Source of the DNA: Brenneria izadpanahii
Lineage (GTDB): Bacteria > Pseudomonadota > Gammaproteobacteria > Enterobacterales > Enterobacteriaceae
NCBI RefSeq assembly: GCF_017569925.1
Contig: NZ_CP050854.1
Span: forward strand, 4,526,001 to 4,590,000
Direction of reading: 5' to 3'
DNA length: 64,000 nt
Numbering within the stretch: the first letter of the stretch is position 1; the number at the start of each line of letters is the position of its first letter. The notes below the pieces were generated by a model. That model saw only the letters and a list, made by a program, of their open reading frames with translations. It had not been told where the DNA came from and did not search any database. The translations under genes were made by a program, and so were the position numbers. Positions 21,826 through 32,586 of this stretch are shown here, in pieces.

Positions 21826-22752
21826 ATGTATCTCTTTTTCAGACAACACGGCAGCAAACTCCTGCTGCTGGCCTTTCTCGCCAATCTCGGCCTGCTGGCG
21901 GAGCTGATTATCGGCGTGGTCAAGCCCTGGGCGGAAATCGACTGGATGGACGTGCTGGCCGAGGGCGGATCGGCGCTGCTGGCGCTAAGCTGGCTGATCA
22001 TGCTCCTGGTCAGCCGTCCCGCAGGCCGCGTAACCACGCTGCTGGCGCTGGGACTGGCCTGCATCTTTTTTTCCTGGTGGATGGATTGCCTGGATGAATT
22101 TATCAAGCTGCCGCACGAAGGAAACATCGGGAAATGGCTGGAAAACGTTCCGATGCCGATCGGGCTTATGCTGATTACGCTGGGGATCTACCACTGGCAT
22201 CAGGAACAGCTGGCGATTAGCGCCCAGCTAAACAAGCGCGAGCGCTTGTTTCGCGAACACCTGCTGTTCGACAAACTCACTCCGCTGGGGGGCGCCGACT
22301 ATCTGCGTAAGCAGCTATCGCTGTCGCTCAGGCAGGCCGCCGCCGAGCAGCAACCGCTGTCGCTGATCGTCATCGACCTGAACGACTTCGACGCGATTAA
22401 CCGGCGCTTCGGTACGGCGGAGGGCGATTACGTGCTGCAGGCGCTGTGCCAACTGTTGCTGCTCAACCTGCGCCGGCAGGATCTGCTGTGCCGGCTGGCC
22501 GGCGATCGCTTTGTCGCCCTGTTGCCCAATACCGGCGAACAGCAGGCGAATATGATGGCGCAGGATCTGTATTCGGCGATCGCTCATCTGGCGCATCGCA
22601 CGCAGCAGCATGGCGAACGCGTCAGACTACAGGCCAGCGTCGCCGCCGTGATGGCGCTTGACGAAGATCGGGACGCGCTGCTTCAGCGGCTAAATCAGGC
22701 GCTGAGCCGGGTTAAAGCCGCGCCCGCCGCACAGTTCAGGGTTGCGGGATGA
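21826..22752 (+). CDS. membrane protein with degenerate GGDEF domain
   Basis: 308 residues. Four predicted membrane helices (about 11-33, 48-63, 70-88, 108-122) precede a GGDEF-like domain (about 145-300) with the DLNDFDAIN metal-loop region (184-192). The active-site signature is AGDRF (225-229) instead of GGDEF/GGEEF, so cyclase activity is doubtful and a sensing or GTP-binding role is more likely. It is divergent from the receptor-phytase operon and overlaps the following AraC gene by four bases (ATGA). Confidence 0.75.
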   Translation: MYLFFRQHGSKLLLLAFLANLGLLAELIIGVVKPWAEIDWMDVLAEGGSALLALSWLIMLLVSRPAGRVTTLLALGLACIFFSWWMDCLDEFIKLPHEGNIGKWLENVPMPIGLMLITLGIYHWHQEQLAISAQLNKRERLFREHLLFDKLTPLGGADYLRKQLSLSLRQAAAEQQPLSLIVIDLNDFDAINRRFGTAEGDYVLQALCQLLLLNLRRQDLLCRLAGDRFVALLPNTGEQQANMMAQDLYSAIAHLAHRTQQHGERVRLQASVAAVMALDEDRDALLQRLNQALSRVKAAPAAQFRVAG

Positions 22753-23786
22753 CGGCGAACGACGGCTGGTACGAGTGCGACGATCGCTTCATCGTCGGCC
22801 ACCATCAGCCCGGTATTTTGATCGACCTGGCGCTATCGCGGGACATCGACGGTCACCGTCTGCTGCGCGGCACCGGCGTCTTTCTGGAAGATATCGCCGC
22901 CGGGAGGGTGCGTTTCAGCCAGCAGCAATTCGGCCAGTTGATAGACAACAGCATGCGCCTGTTGGACGCCGACGATACCAGCTTCCTGTTCGGCCGGCGT
23001 TCGCTGCCCGGCTGCTACGGCGACTTCAGCCATGTGTTGCAACAGGCGGACCATCTTCATCAGGCGCTGGACGATTTCGTCCGCTTTTGCAGCCTGTTCA
23101 GCCCGTTGCTGGCGCCGCGCATGTATTTGGACGATCGCTACCTCTGCCTGTACTGGCCGCAAAGCGATACGGATACCGGACGGCAGCGCTTCCTGCTGGA
23201 AGCCAGCATGGCCTCTATTGTCTCGCTCGGCCGCTGGCTCTGTCCGCAACAGCCCCTGCCCTGGCGCTTCCTGCTTACCTATCGTCAGCCGCGCTATATC
23301 GAACAGTACTGGGTGCACCTGGGCGATGGCCTGAGTTTCGATCAACCCCTCAATATGATGCTGTTGCCGGCCGAATACGTCTGGCAGATCTCGCCCCACG
23401 CCAACAGTACCGTCTGCGCCGTCGTTCGCCAGCAGTGTCTGCAACAATTGGAGGCGCAGGGATTTCGCCGCGGCTTTATTGATTATTTTTACGACTACCT
23501 GCGCGATCATTTGCGCGAGCCTTTAAATCTTGAACGCGTCGCCGCGTCGCTGGATATGAGCCCCGCCACGTTGAAACGCAAACTGCGCAAACACGATAGC
23601 AGCTTCCAGGTGCAGTGGGATCGGGTACGCAAACACACCGCCCTGTTTCTCTATTGGTTTCAGGGATTAAATAACGAAGAGGTCGCACAGTACCTGAATA
23701 TCAGCGATATCAACAATTTTCGCCGTTCTTTTCGCCGCTGGACCGGCATCGCCCCCAGCGTCCTTTCACCACTTCCCGCCTGCTAG
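22749..23786 (+). CDS. AraC family transcriptional regulator
   Basis: 345 residues with an N-terminal ligand/dimerisation region of the arabinose-binding-protein-like AraC type and a C-terminal pair of HTH motifs (about 245-340: LNLERVAASLDMSPATLKRKLRKHDSSFQVQWDRVRK, then NNEEVAQYLNISDINNFRRSFRRWTG, here split for reading). It is translationally coupled to the upstream membrane GGDEF-like protein, suggesting that the two act together. The likely target is the divergent receptor-phytase operon; that is inference. Confidence 0.85.
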   Translation: MTANDGWYECDDRFIVGHHQPGILIDLALSRDIDGHRLLRGTGVFLEDIAAGRVRFSQQQFGQLIDNSMRLLDADDTSFLFGRRSLPGCYGDFSHVLQQADHLHQALDDFVRFCSLFSPLLAPRMYLDDRYLCLYWPQSDTDTGRQRFLLEASMASIVSLGRWLCPQQPLPWRFLLTYRQPRYIEQYWVHLGDGLSFDQPLNMMLLPAEYVWQISPHANSTVCAVVRQQCLQQLEAQGFRRGFIDYFYDYLRDHLREPLNLERVAASLDMSPATLKRKLRKHDSSFQVQWDRVRKHTALFLYWFQGLNNEEVAQYLNISDINNFRRSFRRWTGIAPSVLSPLPAC

Positions 23787-23822
23787 CAACGCAGCATATC
23801 GGCATAGCGTTAAAAATTTTTT

Positions 23823-23840
23823 GCGTGATCGCTCTCACTA
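23823..23840 (+). promoter_or_regulatory. CRP-like site upstream of bglG-type operon
   Basis: GTGA (23825-23828), six bases, TCAC (23835-23838) is the core palindrome of a CRP site, located 86 bases before the leader terminator. Catabolite control fits a PTS sugar operon. Confidence 0.5.
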
Positions 23841-23898
23841 TCCTGAGATGCACTTATTGAACATTGCCCGGTCTTCATGACTAAATGAGAAAAATTCA

Positions 23899-23985
23899 GG
23901 ACGTAACCATAATGACTTCTGGGCGAACCTGGTGAAATGAATATCGTTCCGAGAACGGGCGGTGTTTATTTCACCAGGTTTTTTT
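23899..23985 (+). promoter_or_regulatory. antiterminator (RAT-like) sequence overlapping a leader terminator
   Basis: A strong terminator: AACCTGGTGAAAT (23926-23938) pairs perfectly with ATTTCACCAGGTT (23968-23980), followed by seven T residues. The preceding segment 23899-23929, beginning GGACGTAACC and ending GGGCGAACC, overlaps the left arm exactly as ribonucleic antiterminator sites do in bgl/lic operons, so BglG-type binding would block the terminator. The match to the RAT consensus is loose. Confidence 0.6.
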
Positions 23986-24153
23986 ATGCTCGTTAATCAA
24001 GGATTCGAGGTTTTATTCCAGACGCTGCGGCTCCATTTCCGTGGTTCGCGTATGCAAGAGCCGGCAGGCACAAGAAAAACAGCGTCTACTTTACTTGGTA
24101 TCGGAATGTCGTCGTAACAAGCGGCGCAATTTAAGGCGATAGGCTTAGCAGCC

Positions 24154-24987
24154 ATGAAAGTAATAAAAACATTGAGTCACAACGCCGTACTGGCCGTTGA
24201 CGAACAGGGGCAAGAGATTGTCGCCATCGGACGCGGCATCGGTTTCGGCAAAAAAACCGATGATGAGATCGATGCCGGAGAGATAAAAAGCTGGTTTATC
24301 AAGAGCGGCGGACCGGCTCAGGAGATCTTTCTGAAACTGATGAAACAGATCCCCACCCGTTATCTGATGCTGACGCAGGAGATCCTGGATCACGCCAAAG
24401 ATAAAATCACCATCACGCAGTATGAAACGGTGTTCATCACGTTAAGCGATCATATTAATTACGCCATTCAGCGCCAGCAGGAGGGCAAGGTAATAAGGAA
24501 TTTCCTGCTGTGGGACATCAGGCGGTTTTATCCCAATGAATACCTCATCGGGCTGGATGCGCTAAAGCTGATAGAAACGCGTCTGGGCGTCGCGCTGCCG
24601 GAGGACGAGGCGGGGTTTATCGCCATGCATCTCGCCAACGCCAGTCACGACGGCAGCTGGAATGAAACCATGCTGGCGACGGAGATGATCAAAGACATCC
24701 TCAATATCATCAAATTCGAGCTGTTTATCAGCTTTCACGAAGAGGATGTCGATTATCAACGCCTGATCACGCATCTGCGTTTTTTTACCCTGCGGGTACT
24801 GAAACGGCGCCCGGTGGATCATAAGGATCTATCTATTTACCAAGGCATTAATGAAATGATGCCCAAGGCTCATCACTGCGCATTAAAAATTGCCGACTAC
24901 ATGAAGGAGAAACACAGCTACAAGTTGACCATTGATGAAATCATGTTCCTGACCATACATATCAACCGGATTATGCATTCCAGCTAA
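24154..24987 (+). CDS. BglG/LicT family transcriptional antiterminator
   Basis: 277 residues: N-terminal RNA-binding CAT domain (about 1-57, MKVIKTLSHNAVLAVDEQGQE) and two PTS regulation domains with the conserved His residues (for example LSDHINYAI and GFIAMHLANA in PRD1; LITHLRFF and LTIHINRI in PRD2). When dephosphorylated by an inactive EII it dimerises on the RAT and lets transcription pass the leader terminator. The EII, porin and glycosidase genes follow. Confidence 0.93.
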   Translation: MKVIKTLSHNAVLAVDEQGQEIVAIGRGIGFGKKTDDEIDAGEIKSWFIKSGGPAQEIFLKLMKQIPTRYLMLTQEILDHAKDKITITQYETVFITLSDHINYAIQRQQEGKVIRNFLLWDIRRFYPNEYLIGLDALKLIETRLGVALPEDEAGFIAMHLANASHDGSWNETMLATEMIKDILNIIKFELFISFHEEDVDYQRLITHLRFFTLRVLKRRPVDHKDLSIYQGINEMMPKAHHCALKIADYMKEKHSYKLTIDEIMFLTIHINRIMHSS

Positions 24988-25035
24988 GGCGTACCGGTCG
25001 GCAGGAAAAGACAAAAGACAGTCATATTTTGTTCA

Positions 25036-25099
25036 AGGCGTAACTTCGACACAGGCGCAACTTGACACAGGGAACGCGGGTTCCCCCCCGCAATTGGTT
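25036..25099 (+). promoter_or_regulatory. possible second RAT/terminator between bglG-type gene and PTS gene
   Basis: GGCGTAACTT...GGCGCAAC (about 25038-25062) resembles the first leader segment. It is followed by a GGGAAC-GCGG-GTTCCC hairpin (25070-25085) or the alternative GCGGG/CCCGC, then TTGGTTTTT. E. coli bgl also has a second terminator here. The sequence match is weak. Confidence 0.35.
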
Positions 25100-25177
25100 T
25101 TTATGGCGCGCTAGCTCTGGCCGCCGCCTTATTTGCGCCGCCGCGAGCGGCCATGAAGTTAATGGACCTTGACAGAT

Positions 25178-25525
25178 ATGAACGATAAAGCATTGGCGCA
25201 AGCCATAATAGAAAATGTCGGCGGAGAACAGAATGTGCAGTCCGTGGTGCATTGCGCCACGCGGCTGCGTTTCTCACTCAAAGACGATCGTCGGGCGAAT
25301 CCCGACGCCATCAACGCCATGGACGGAGTTATCACCGTCATCAGCAGCGGCGGCCAGTTTCAGGTCGTTATTGGCAACCGTGTGCCGCTGGTATACCGCG
25401 CCATCGGCGAGTTCACCGCGTTAACCGGCGATACCGCGCCGGCCGGCGGCGACGGCAAGAAAAAGACCGTCCTTGAAGGGATAGTAGATATTGTTACCGC
25501 TATTTTCACCCCGCTGCTGGGGTGA
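25178..25525 (+). CDS. PTS beta-glucoside-type EIIB (split from EIICA)
   Basis: 115 residues from ATG 25178 (a TTG nine bases earlier is also open). The EIIB domain with phospho-acceptor Cys in VVHCATRLRFSL is complete. The frame ends at TGA 25523-25525 within FTPLLG, where intact EIIBCA proteins continue into the EIIC membrane domain. The next frame starts immediately in the overlapping TGATG. See the EIICA entry for frameshift versus split gene. Confidence 0.8.
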   Translation: MNDKALAQAIIENVGGEQNVQSVVHCATRLRFSLKDDRRANPDAINAMDGVITVISSGGQFQVVIGNRVPLVYRAIGEFTALTGDTAPAGGDGKKKTVLEGIVDIVTAIFTPLLG

Positions 25526-27051
25526 TGGCCGGAGCCGGTATTCTTAAAGGGTTGCTGGGTATTTTCATCGCGCTGGACTGGATGGCCAAACAGGATCCCA
25601 CCTATATCATTCTGTATGCGGTATCCGATGCGCTATTCTTCTTCCTGCCCGTTTTCCTCGCCATTACTTCGGCGCGCCACTTCAAGGTCAACGTGTTCGT
25701 CGCCGTCACTCTGGCGGCGGCCATGGTCTACCCCTCGATCCAGACGCTGTACCAGACCCATGCGGACGTCAATTTCCTCGGGCTTCCCGTGGTGATGATG
25801 AATTACAGCTCCTCGGTATTTCCCATCATTATCCTGGTGTGGCTCAGCGGCTACGTGGAACGGTTCTTCAATCGCCATATCCATGAAAGCGTCCGCAATT
25901 TCGTTACCCCCTTCCTGATACTGGTCATCATGTTCCCGCTGCTGCTGCTGACCTTCGGCCCCTGGGGAATTTACGCCAGTGAATTTATCGCCTCGCTGTT
26001 CAAAACGCTGTACGGCACGTCGCCGGTGCTGGCCAGCGCAGTCCTGGCGGGAACGTCGCAAATGCTGGTAATCCTGGGCGTACACTGGGGGTTCGTGCCG
26101 GTGTATATCAATGACGTCGCCTTTATGGGGCGCTCCTACCTGAAAGCCGCGGCGGCGCCGGCTATCTTCGCCCAGTCCGGCGCGGTACTGGCGGTGATGC
26201 TGAAAACCCGCAACAAAAAGTTCCGCGGCCTGGCCGCCTCCGCTTTCGTTTCCTCGCTGTTCGGCATCACCGAACCTGCGGTGTACGGCATTACCCTGAA
26301 GCTAAAACGCCCGTTCCTGTGCGCCTGCGTCGGCGCTACGGCGGGCGGCGCCATCGTAGGGTATTTCCAGAGTTCGGCCATCTCCATGGGGATGACCAGC
26401 CTGCTGACCATTCCCATCTTTTACGGCCCCGGTTTCGGCGGATTCCTGGCGGGTCTGGCGGTGGCGTTCGTCGTCTCCGCAGTGCTTGCCTGGTTCGTCG
26501 GCTTCGAAGATGTGCCTGAAGAGGGTGAAGCGGCAACGGCCGGCACGCCTCCGGCACGCGCCGCAGACCTGGCGGCGGATAAGGCTGCGGCGTTCGGCGA
26601 GGATGACGACATCATAATGCCGATCAACGGCACATTGGTTCCCCTGTCGGAAGTGAACGATAAGGCATTTTCCAGCGGCGTGGTGGGAGAAGGCATCGCC
26701 ATCATACCGGAAGAAGGCCGCGTCTACGCCCCGGTCGACGGCGTGGTCGCCATGACCTTCGACAGCGGTCATGCCGTGGGGATCCGTTCGGCGCGGGGCA
26801 TCGAAATCCTGATCCATGTGGGAATCGACACGGTGCGCTTACAGGGCCGCCACTTCACCTGCAAAGTCACGGAAGGACAGTCCGTCAAACAGGGGGAACT
26901 GTTGATTGAATTCGACCTGGAAGCGATCCGCCGGGACGGGTTCGATCCGGTCACGCCGGTGATCGTCACTAACCCCGGCGAGTTCAGGCGGCTGGAAATC
27001 CAGCGCCAGCCTGGTCTTCAGGTGGGAGATATCCTGATGAGGGTCGCCTGA
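25525..27051 (+). CDS. PTS beta-glucoside-type EIICA
   Basis: 508 residues from ATG 25525 (a GTG at 25522 is also open). The EIIC membrane domain (about 1-340, several helices, FGITEPAVYGITLKLKRPF signature) is followed by EIIA with the active His in ILIHVGIDTVRLQGRHF and the end GDILMRVA. EIIB plus EIICA give about 625 residues, the length of BglF, so this is a BglF-type EIIBCA in two overlapping frames. A one-base deletion near the GGGG at 25519-25522 would explain it, but TGATG coupling could still make both parts. Confidence 0.85.
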   Translation: MAGAGILKGLLGIFIALDWMAKQDPTYIILYAVSDALFFFLPVFLAITSARHFKVNVFVAVTLAAAMVYPSIQTLYQTHADVNFLGLPVVMMNYSSSVFPIIILVWLSGYVERFFNRHIHESVRNFVTPFLILVIMFPLLLLTFGPWGIYASEFIASLFKTLYGTSPVLASAVLAGTSQMLVILGVHWGFVPVYINDVAFMGRSYLKAAAAPAIFAQSGAVLAVMLKTRNKKFRGLAASAFVSSLFGITEPAVYGITLKLKRPFLCACVGATAGGAIVGYFQSSAISMGMTSLLTIPIFYGPGFGGFLAGLAVAFVVSAVLAWFVGFEDVPEEGEAATAGTPPARAADLAADKAAAFGEDDDIIMPINGTLVPLSEVNDKAFSSGVVGEGIAIIPEEGRVYAPVDGVVAMTFDSGHAVGIRSARGIEILIHVGIDTVRLQGRHFTCKVTEGQSVKQGELLIEFDLEAIRRDGFDPVTPVIVTNPGEFRRLEIQRQPGLQVGDILMRVA

Positions 27052-27160
27052 CGCCCTCCATACCATTCGTCTCGTCTGATAGTTAACCATTTTCGAAATG
27101 ACGCCTGTCGTTTCGCGGGTGACGTGCGTCCGAAAAACACGTCGGTGATCTCTGGAATGA

Positions 27161-28825
<1,665 letters not shown>

Positions 28826-28836
28826 AGGAAATCGAC

Positions 28837-31485
28837 ATGATGAAAAAGCTACATGAAATCAACCGGGGCGAAGAGGGAAATTATCTTTTCCCTTTCTTGT
28901 GGCTGCATGGAGAGGATGAAGCGACGTTGACCCGCCATGTCGATGCCATCGCCCAGGCCGGCATGCGGGCTTTCTGCGTCGAGGCCAGGCCGCACCCCGA
29001 TTTTCTCGGCGAACGCTGGTGGCGGGATATGGATGTGGTAATGGACCGCGCGCGGCAAAAAGGCATGCGGGTATGGCTGCTGGATGACGCCCACTTCCCC
29101 ACCGGCGGAGCTAACGGACGCGTGCGGCGGGATTTTCCGCATTTACAGAAAACCTTTCTGAAAATTCATCAAAATGATTTTCACGGACCGCGATCGCACA
29201 CCCACTTCCTGTTGGATTGGGCGCGGGCGATCCCGCGGCCGGGGATTCTATCCGCGCATGACAACCCCTATCTGCAACCCGATTACCCCAACCGTATCGT
29301 CGGCGTGGTCGCCGCCCGGCTGCTGGATTATGAGCGGGTGGATCCCGCCAGCCTGACGGACCTGAGCGACAGAATGCGCAACGGCGTACTGTACTGGGAT
29401 TTGCCGGAGGGCGACTGGCGGTTGTTCACCCTGGTAGAGACTCAACAAGGGGGAGAGAAGGCAACGGAGGGTTATCTGGACCCATTGCGCGCGGAGGCGA
29501 CGCAGGTATTGATCGATACGGTGTACGAACCGCATTTCCAACGCTACCAGCAGGATTTCGGCCGCACCTTCGCCGGTTTTTTCTCCGATGAACCGCGCTT
29601 TGGCAATACCAGCGGCGCCGGCGCCATTGTGGGACAACAAGAGATGGTGCTGCCTTGGAATGATGAAGTGCTGGATCTGCTGCGACAACCGTTAGGGGCC
29701 GAAGCACTGAAGCTGCTGCCGCTGTTGGCCGTCGAAGGCGGTGAGATAGCGCATCGCGTGCGCTATCACTACATGGATATCGTCAGCGGGCTCTATAGCG
29801 CAAGGTTCAGCGGGCAATTGGCCGCCTGGTGCCGCCGGCATCAGGTCCAATATATCGGGCATATCATCGAGGACAACAACGCCCATGCCCGGCTGGGATA
29901 TGGCGCGGGCCATTTCTTCCGCGCCTTGCGCAATCAGGATATGGCGGGCATCGACGTGGTGCTCAATCAGATCGTGCCAGGGATGGATAAAGGATATTTC
30001 AAGGCATTCACTTCCCAGGGATGGGACGGCGAGTTCTTTCACTATGCGCTGGCCAAGCTGGGATCTTCCCTGGCCCACGTTACGCCGGGCATGAAGGGCA
30101 GAGCATTTTGCGAGATTTTCGGCGCTAACGGCTGGGCGGAGGGGCTCTCGCTGATGCGCTGGCTGACGGATCATATGCTGGTGCGGGGCATCAACGCCTT
30201 TGTGCCCCACGCCTTCAGCGCGGCGCCGTTCCCGGACGCAGACTGTCCGCCGCATATCTATGCCGACGGTCACGATCCCTTGTACCGCTTTTGGCCTTAC
30301 TTTACCCGCTACGTAAACCGGGCGGCGCACCTGCTTTCCGGCGGGCGCAGCGCGGCCCGGGTGGCGCTGCTCTACCATGCGGAAGCCGAATGGTCCGGGC
30401 GGGCCATGCTGCTCCAGCAGCCGGCGCGCGAGCTGATGCAGCGCCAGATTGATTTCGACATCCTCTCTCTGGACGATGTGCTGGCGGGCGAAACGGCGCG
30501 GGGCGGCCTGCGGGTAAACCAATCCACCTACCAGACGCTGGTGATCCCCTGGTCCGAGGCGTTGCCGGCCGCAGGTATCGAACGGCTATTAACTCTCGCC
30601 CGGCATCAGGTCAATCTGAGATTCATTCGGGAACTGCCAGAGCGCTACAGCGATCAGCCGCTGGATAAAGGCCTGGCGCAGTTGGCTAACGAGCCCGCCG
30701 TATGCGCAGTCGAACTAACCGGACTGGCCGACCATCTGGTCGGGCTGGGCATGGCGGAAGCCCGGTGCGATGAGGCGCAGCCCTGGCTGCGTTATTACCA
30801 CTACTGCCAGGACGACGGGGATATCTTCATGTGGTTCAACGAACATCCCGGCGCAACGCTGACGACGGAGATCGCCCTGACGCGGCCGGAGCCGCAAGCG
30901 CTGTATTTCTACGAACCGCAGGATAATGCTTTCAGCGCCGTCGACGTCCGCTGGCAGCAAGGAAGCGCCGTGTTCACCCTGAGCCTGGAGCCAGGCGAAA
31001 GCCGTTTCATGGTGACGGGGCGGAAATTTGAGCCGGTGCAGAAAACGCCCCCGATGCGGGCAAGCCGATCGTTGGATGGACCTTGTATGGTTTCGCTATC
31101 CCGGACGGAGGATTACCCGCGTTTTAGCGCCGAGTTCCCCCTGGAGAAACGCCTCGATCTGGCTGCTCCCGAACGCTTCCCTGATTTTGTCGGAACGGTG
31201 CGCTACGAATACCGGCTCCAGTTGGAGAAAGAGACGGAGTTGGCCTGGCTTCACCTGTCCCAGGGCGTCGAGGCGGTAGAAGTCTTCGTCAACGGCAGCG
31301 CTGCCGGAGTGCGGATAGCGCCGCCCTACCGCTTCCCGCTGGGGAATAAGCTGGTGGCGGGCGAGAACCGCATTGTGCTGGAGATAACCAATACTTTGGT
31401 GAAATCGCAGAAGGACTATCTGTCTCACTTTCTTCCCCAGGATCCTACCGGCATCGTAGGCGATATCCGAATCGAGCTATATTGA
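28837..31485 (+). CDS. cytoplasmic GH106-type alpha-L-rhamnosidase-like glycosidase
   Basis: 882 residues with no signal peptide, so cytoplasmic. The overall pattern fits glycoside hydrolase family 106: N-terminal barrel with GFFSDEPRFGN, a central region (FGANGWAEGLSLMRWLTDHMLVRGINAFVPHAFS), and a C-terminal galactose-binding-like sandwich (VRYEYRLQLEKETELAWLHL, VEAVEVFVNGSAAGVRIAPPYRFPLG). Each quoted run is only part of a longer match. It starts 11 bases after the porin stop with AAGGA as ribosome binding site, as the last gene of the operon. Family assignment is moderately sure, substrate is not. Confidence 0.65.
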   Translation: MMKKLHEINRGEEGNYLFPFLWLHGEDEATLTRHVDAIAQAGMRAFCVEARPHPDFLGERWWRDMDVVMDRARQKGMRVWLLDDAHFPTGGANGRVRRDFPHLQKTFLKIHQNDFHGPRSHTHFLLDWARAIPRPGILSAHDNPYLQPDYPNRIVGVVAARLLDYERVDPASLTDLSDRMRNGVLYWDLPEGDWRLFTLVETQQGGEKATEGYLDPLRAEATQVLIDTVYEPHFQRYQQDFGRTFAGFFSDEPRFGNTSGAGAIVGQQEMVLPWNDEVLDLLRQPLGAEALKLLPLLAVEGGEIAHRVRYHYMDIVSGLYSARFSGQLAAWCRRHQVQYIGHIIEDNNAHARLGYGAGHFFRALRNQDMAGIDVVLNQIVPGMDKGYFKAFTSQGWDGEFFHYALAKLGSSLAHVTPGMKGRAFCEIFGANGWAEGLSLMRWLTDHMLVRGINAFVPHAFSAAPFPDADCPPHIYADGHDPLYRFWPYFTRYVNRAAHLLSGGRSAARVALLYHAEAEWSGRAMLLQQPARELMQRQIDFDILSLDDVLAGETARGGLRVNQSTYQTLVIPWSEALPAAGIERLLTLARHQVNLRFIRELPERYSDQPLDKGLAQLANEPAVCAVELTGLADHLVGLGMAEARCDEAQPWLRYYHYCQDDGDIFMWFNEHPGATLTTEIALTRPEPQALYFYEPQDNAFSAVDVRWQQGSAVFTLSLEPGESRFMVTGRKFEPVQKTPPMRASRSLDGPCMVSLSRTEDYPRFSAEFPLEKRLDLAAPERFPDFVGTVRYEYRLQLEKETELAWLHLSQGVEAVEVFVNGSAAGVRIAPPYRFPLGNKLVAGENRIVLEITNTLVKSQKDYLSHFLPQDPTGIVGDIRIELY

Positions 31486-31721
31486 GCGCACGGTTCGGCG
31501 CCATTACCAGGTTAGAGGTGAGAGCAGAAGAAGCGGAGCCATCGGTTAGTAAGTGGATACCAACCGTTAAAATGCCCCGCTTTCTTCGAACCGCGCGTCC
31601 GCAAAGCTGGAAGCATCGAACTCCCCCTATTACAGCAGGCCGATGCAGGTTGCATCAGGTTGAGGCCGGGGGGAAGCTGAACAGAAGGGAAAGCCGGTAA
31701 ATCCGTAGGGTTGAGATAAAA
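31486..31721. other. short non-coding stretch after the rhamnosidase gene
   Basis: No gene supported. Short open frames on both strands lack start context and family features. It may hold decayed sequence at the edge of the accessory block. Confidence 0.4.
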
Positions 31722-31747
31722 AAAATAGACGTCCATCGACGTCTATT
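31722..31747 (-). terminator. terminator of the secG-leuU transcript
   Basis: AATAGACGT pairs with ACGTCTATT; on the minus strand eight T residues follow, ending transcription after tRNA-Leu. It can also act on the plus strand for the PTS operon (AATTTTG). Confidence 0.85.
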
Positions 31748-31757
31748 AATTTTGTAT

Positions 31758-31844
31758 TGGTACCGAGGACGGGACTTGAACCCGTAAGCCCAATCGGGCA
31801 CTACCACCTCAAGGTAGCGTGTCTACCAATTCCACCACCTCGGC
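31758..31844 (-). tRNA. leuU: tRNA-Leu (GAG)
   Basis: An 87-base class II tRNA starting GCCGAGGTGGTGGAATTGG, with anticodon loop CTTGAGG (anticodon GAG), long variable arm TGCCCGATTGGGCT, T arm GGGTTCAAGTCCC and encoded CCA. It is downstream of secG as in E. coli. Confidence 0.97.
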
Positions 31845-31907
31845 ATCACAATTACTGCTATGTCACAACAGTGACGAGCACTGCCGTTACATTACTCGTT
31901 ACAACGA

Positions 31908-32246
31908 TTACTGCGGAATATCGCTCGCTGGCGCTGAAGGCGCGGCAGGCGTTGTTGTCGGCTGCTCTACCTTTTCAGGCTGGCTCAGGTTTTCCCATTC
32001 GCCGCCAGTCTTATTATGCTGTGAACTCATGTTGCCCAGCACCAGACTGATAATGAAGAACAAAGTCGCCAACGCCGCAGTCATGCGAGTCATGAAATTC
32101 CCGGAGCCGCTCGAACCGAACAAAGTGGCAGAAGCACCTGCTCCGAACGAGGCTCCCATATCAGCGCCTTTACCTTGTTGCAGCATAATCAAGGCAACCA
32201 GCCCGATCGCTATCAACAGGAAAATGACTAACAGAGCTTCGTACAT
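31908..32246 (-). CDS. secG: preprotein translocase subunit SecG
   Basis: 112 residues from MYEALLVIFLLIAIG: two membrane helices (about 1-23 and 55-74) joined by a Gly-rich loop (LIMLQQGKGADMGASFGAGA), and a Pro/Ala/Thr-rich tail. It assists SecYEG channel function. The frame is open nine codons upstream; the chosen ATG is the family start. The order glmM-secG-leuU is conserved. Confidence 0.96.
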   Translation of the reverse strand: MYEALLVIFLLIAIGLVALIMLQQGKGADMGASFGAGASATLFGSSGSGNFMTRMTAALATLFFIISLVLGNMSSQHNKTGGEWENLSQPEKVEQPTTTPAAPSAPASDIPQ

Positions 32247-32586
32247 AGTTGTACCTGTAACCGTTTTCCCCATAGATCTATGGAGATTTTAAATTCTTGC
32301 GGCAGAGAACGAGAGCCGCGTCTAATCCGCTAAAGCCGATGAGAACTGTCATCCCTTATTAAGCGGGTCTGAATACTAACCAAAGGCTGCTGCGTAAGCA
32401 AGGGTAATTTAGCCGCCGTTTGCTGATTGAAGAAAAAAACATCGGCTTTCGCTACGCCGGCCTCACGGAGCGCCTTATCTAGTTGATTGCTAAGGTTAGC
32501 CAACCGCTAACCGAATCGGTAATTATTTAAAATAGCGGTATCGCCAGAATAACGGCGGCGCCGTTTTCTGGCTCATCCCGACGGGT
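32247..32586. other. 340-base spacer between secG and glmM
   Basis: No gene. A perfect 14-base palindrome CCATAGATCTATGG (32270-32283) lies in the secG leader. Near glmM, GCCAGAA/TTCTGGC arms around AACGGCG/CGCCGTT (about 32550-32577) form a strong hairpin that may end glmM transcription; the tract after it is only weakly T-rich. Confidence 0.5.

Noticed and set aside
31512..31736. 74-codon minus-strand frame before tRNA-Leu
   Set aside because: Runs through the secG-leuU terminator, no recognisable domain or ribosome binding site; possible decayed sequence at most.
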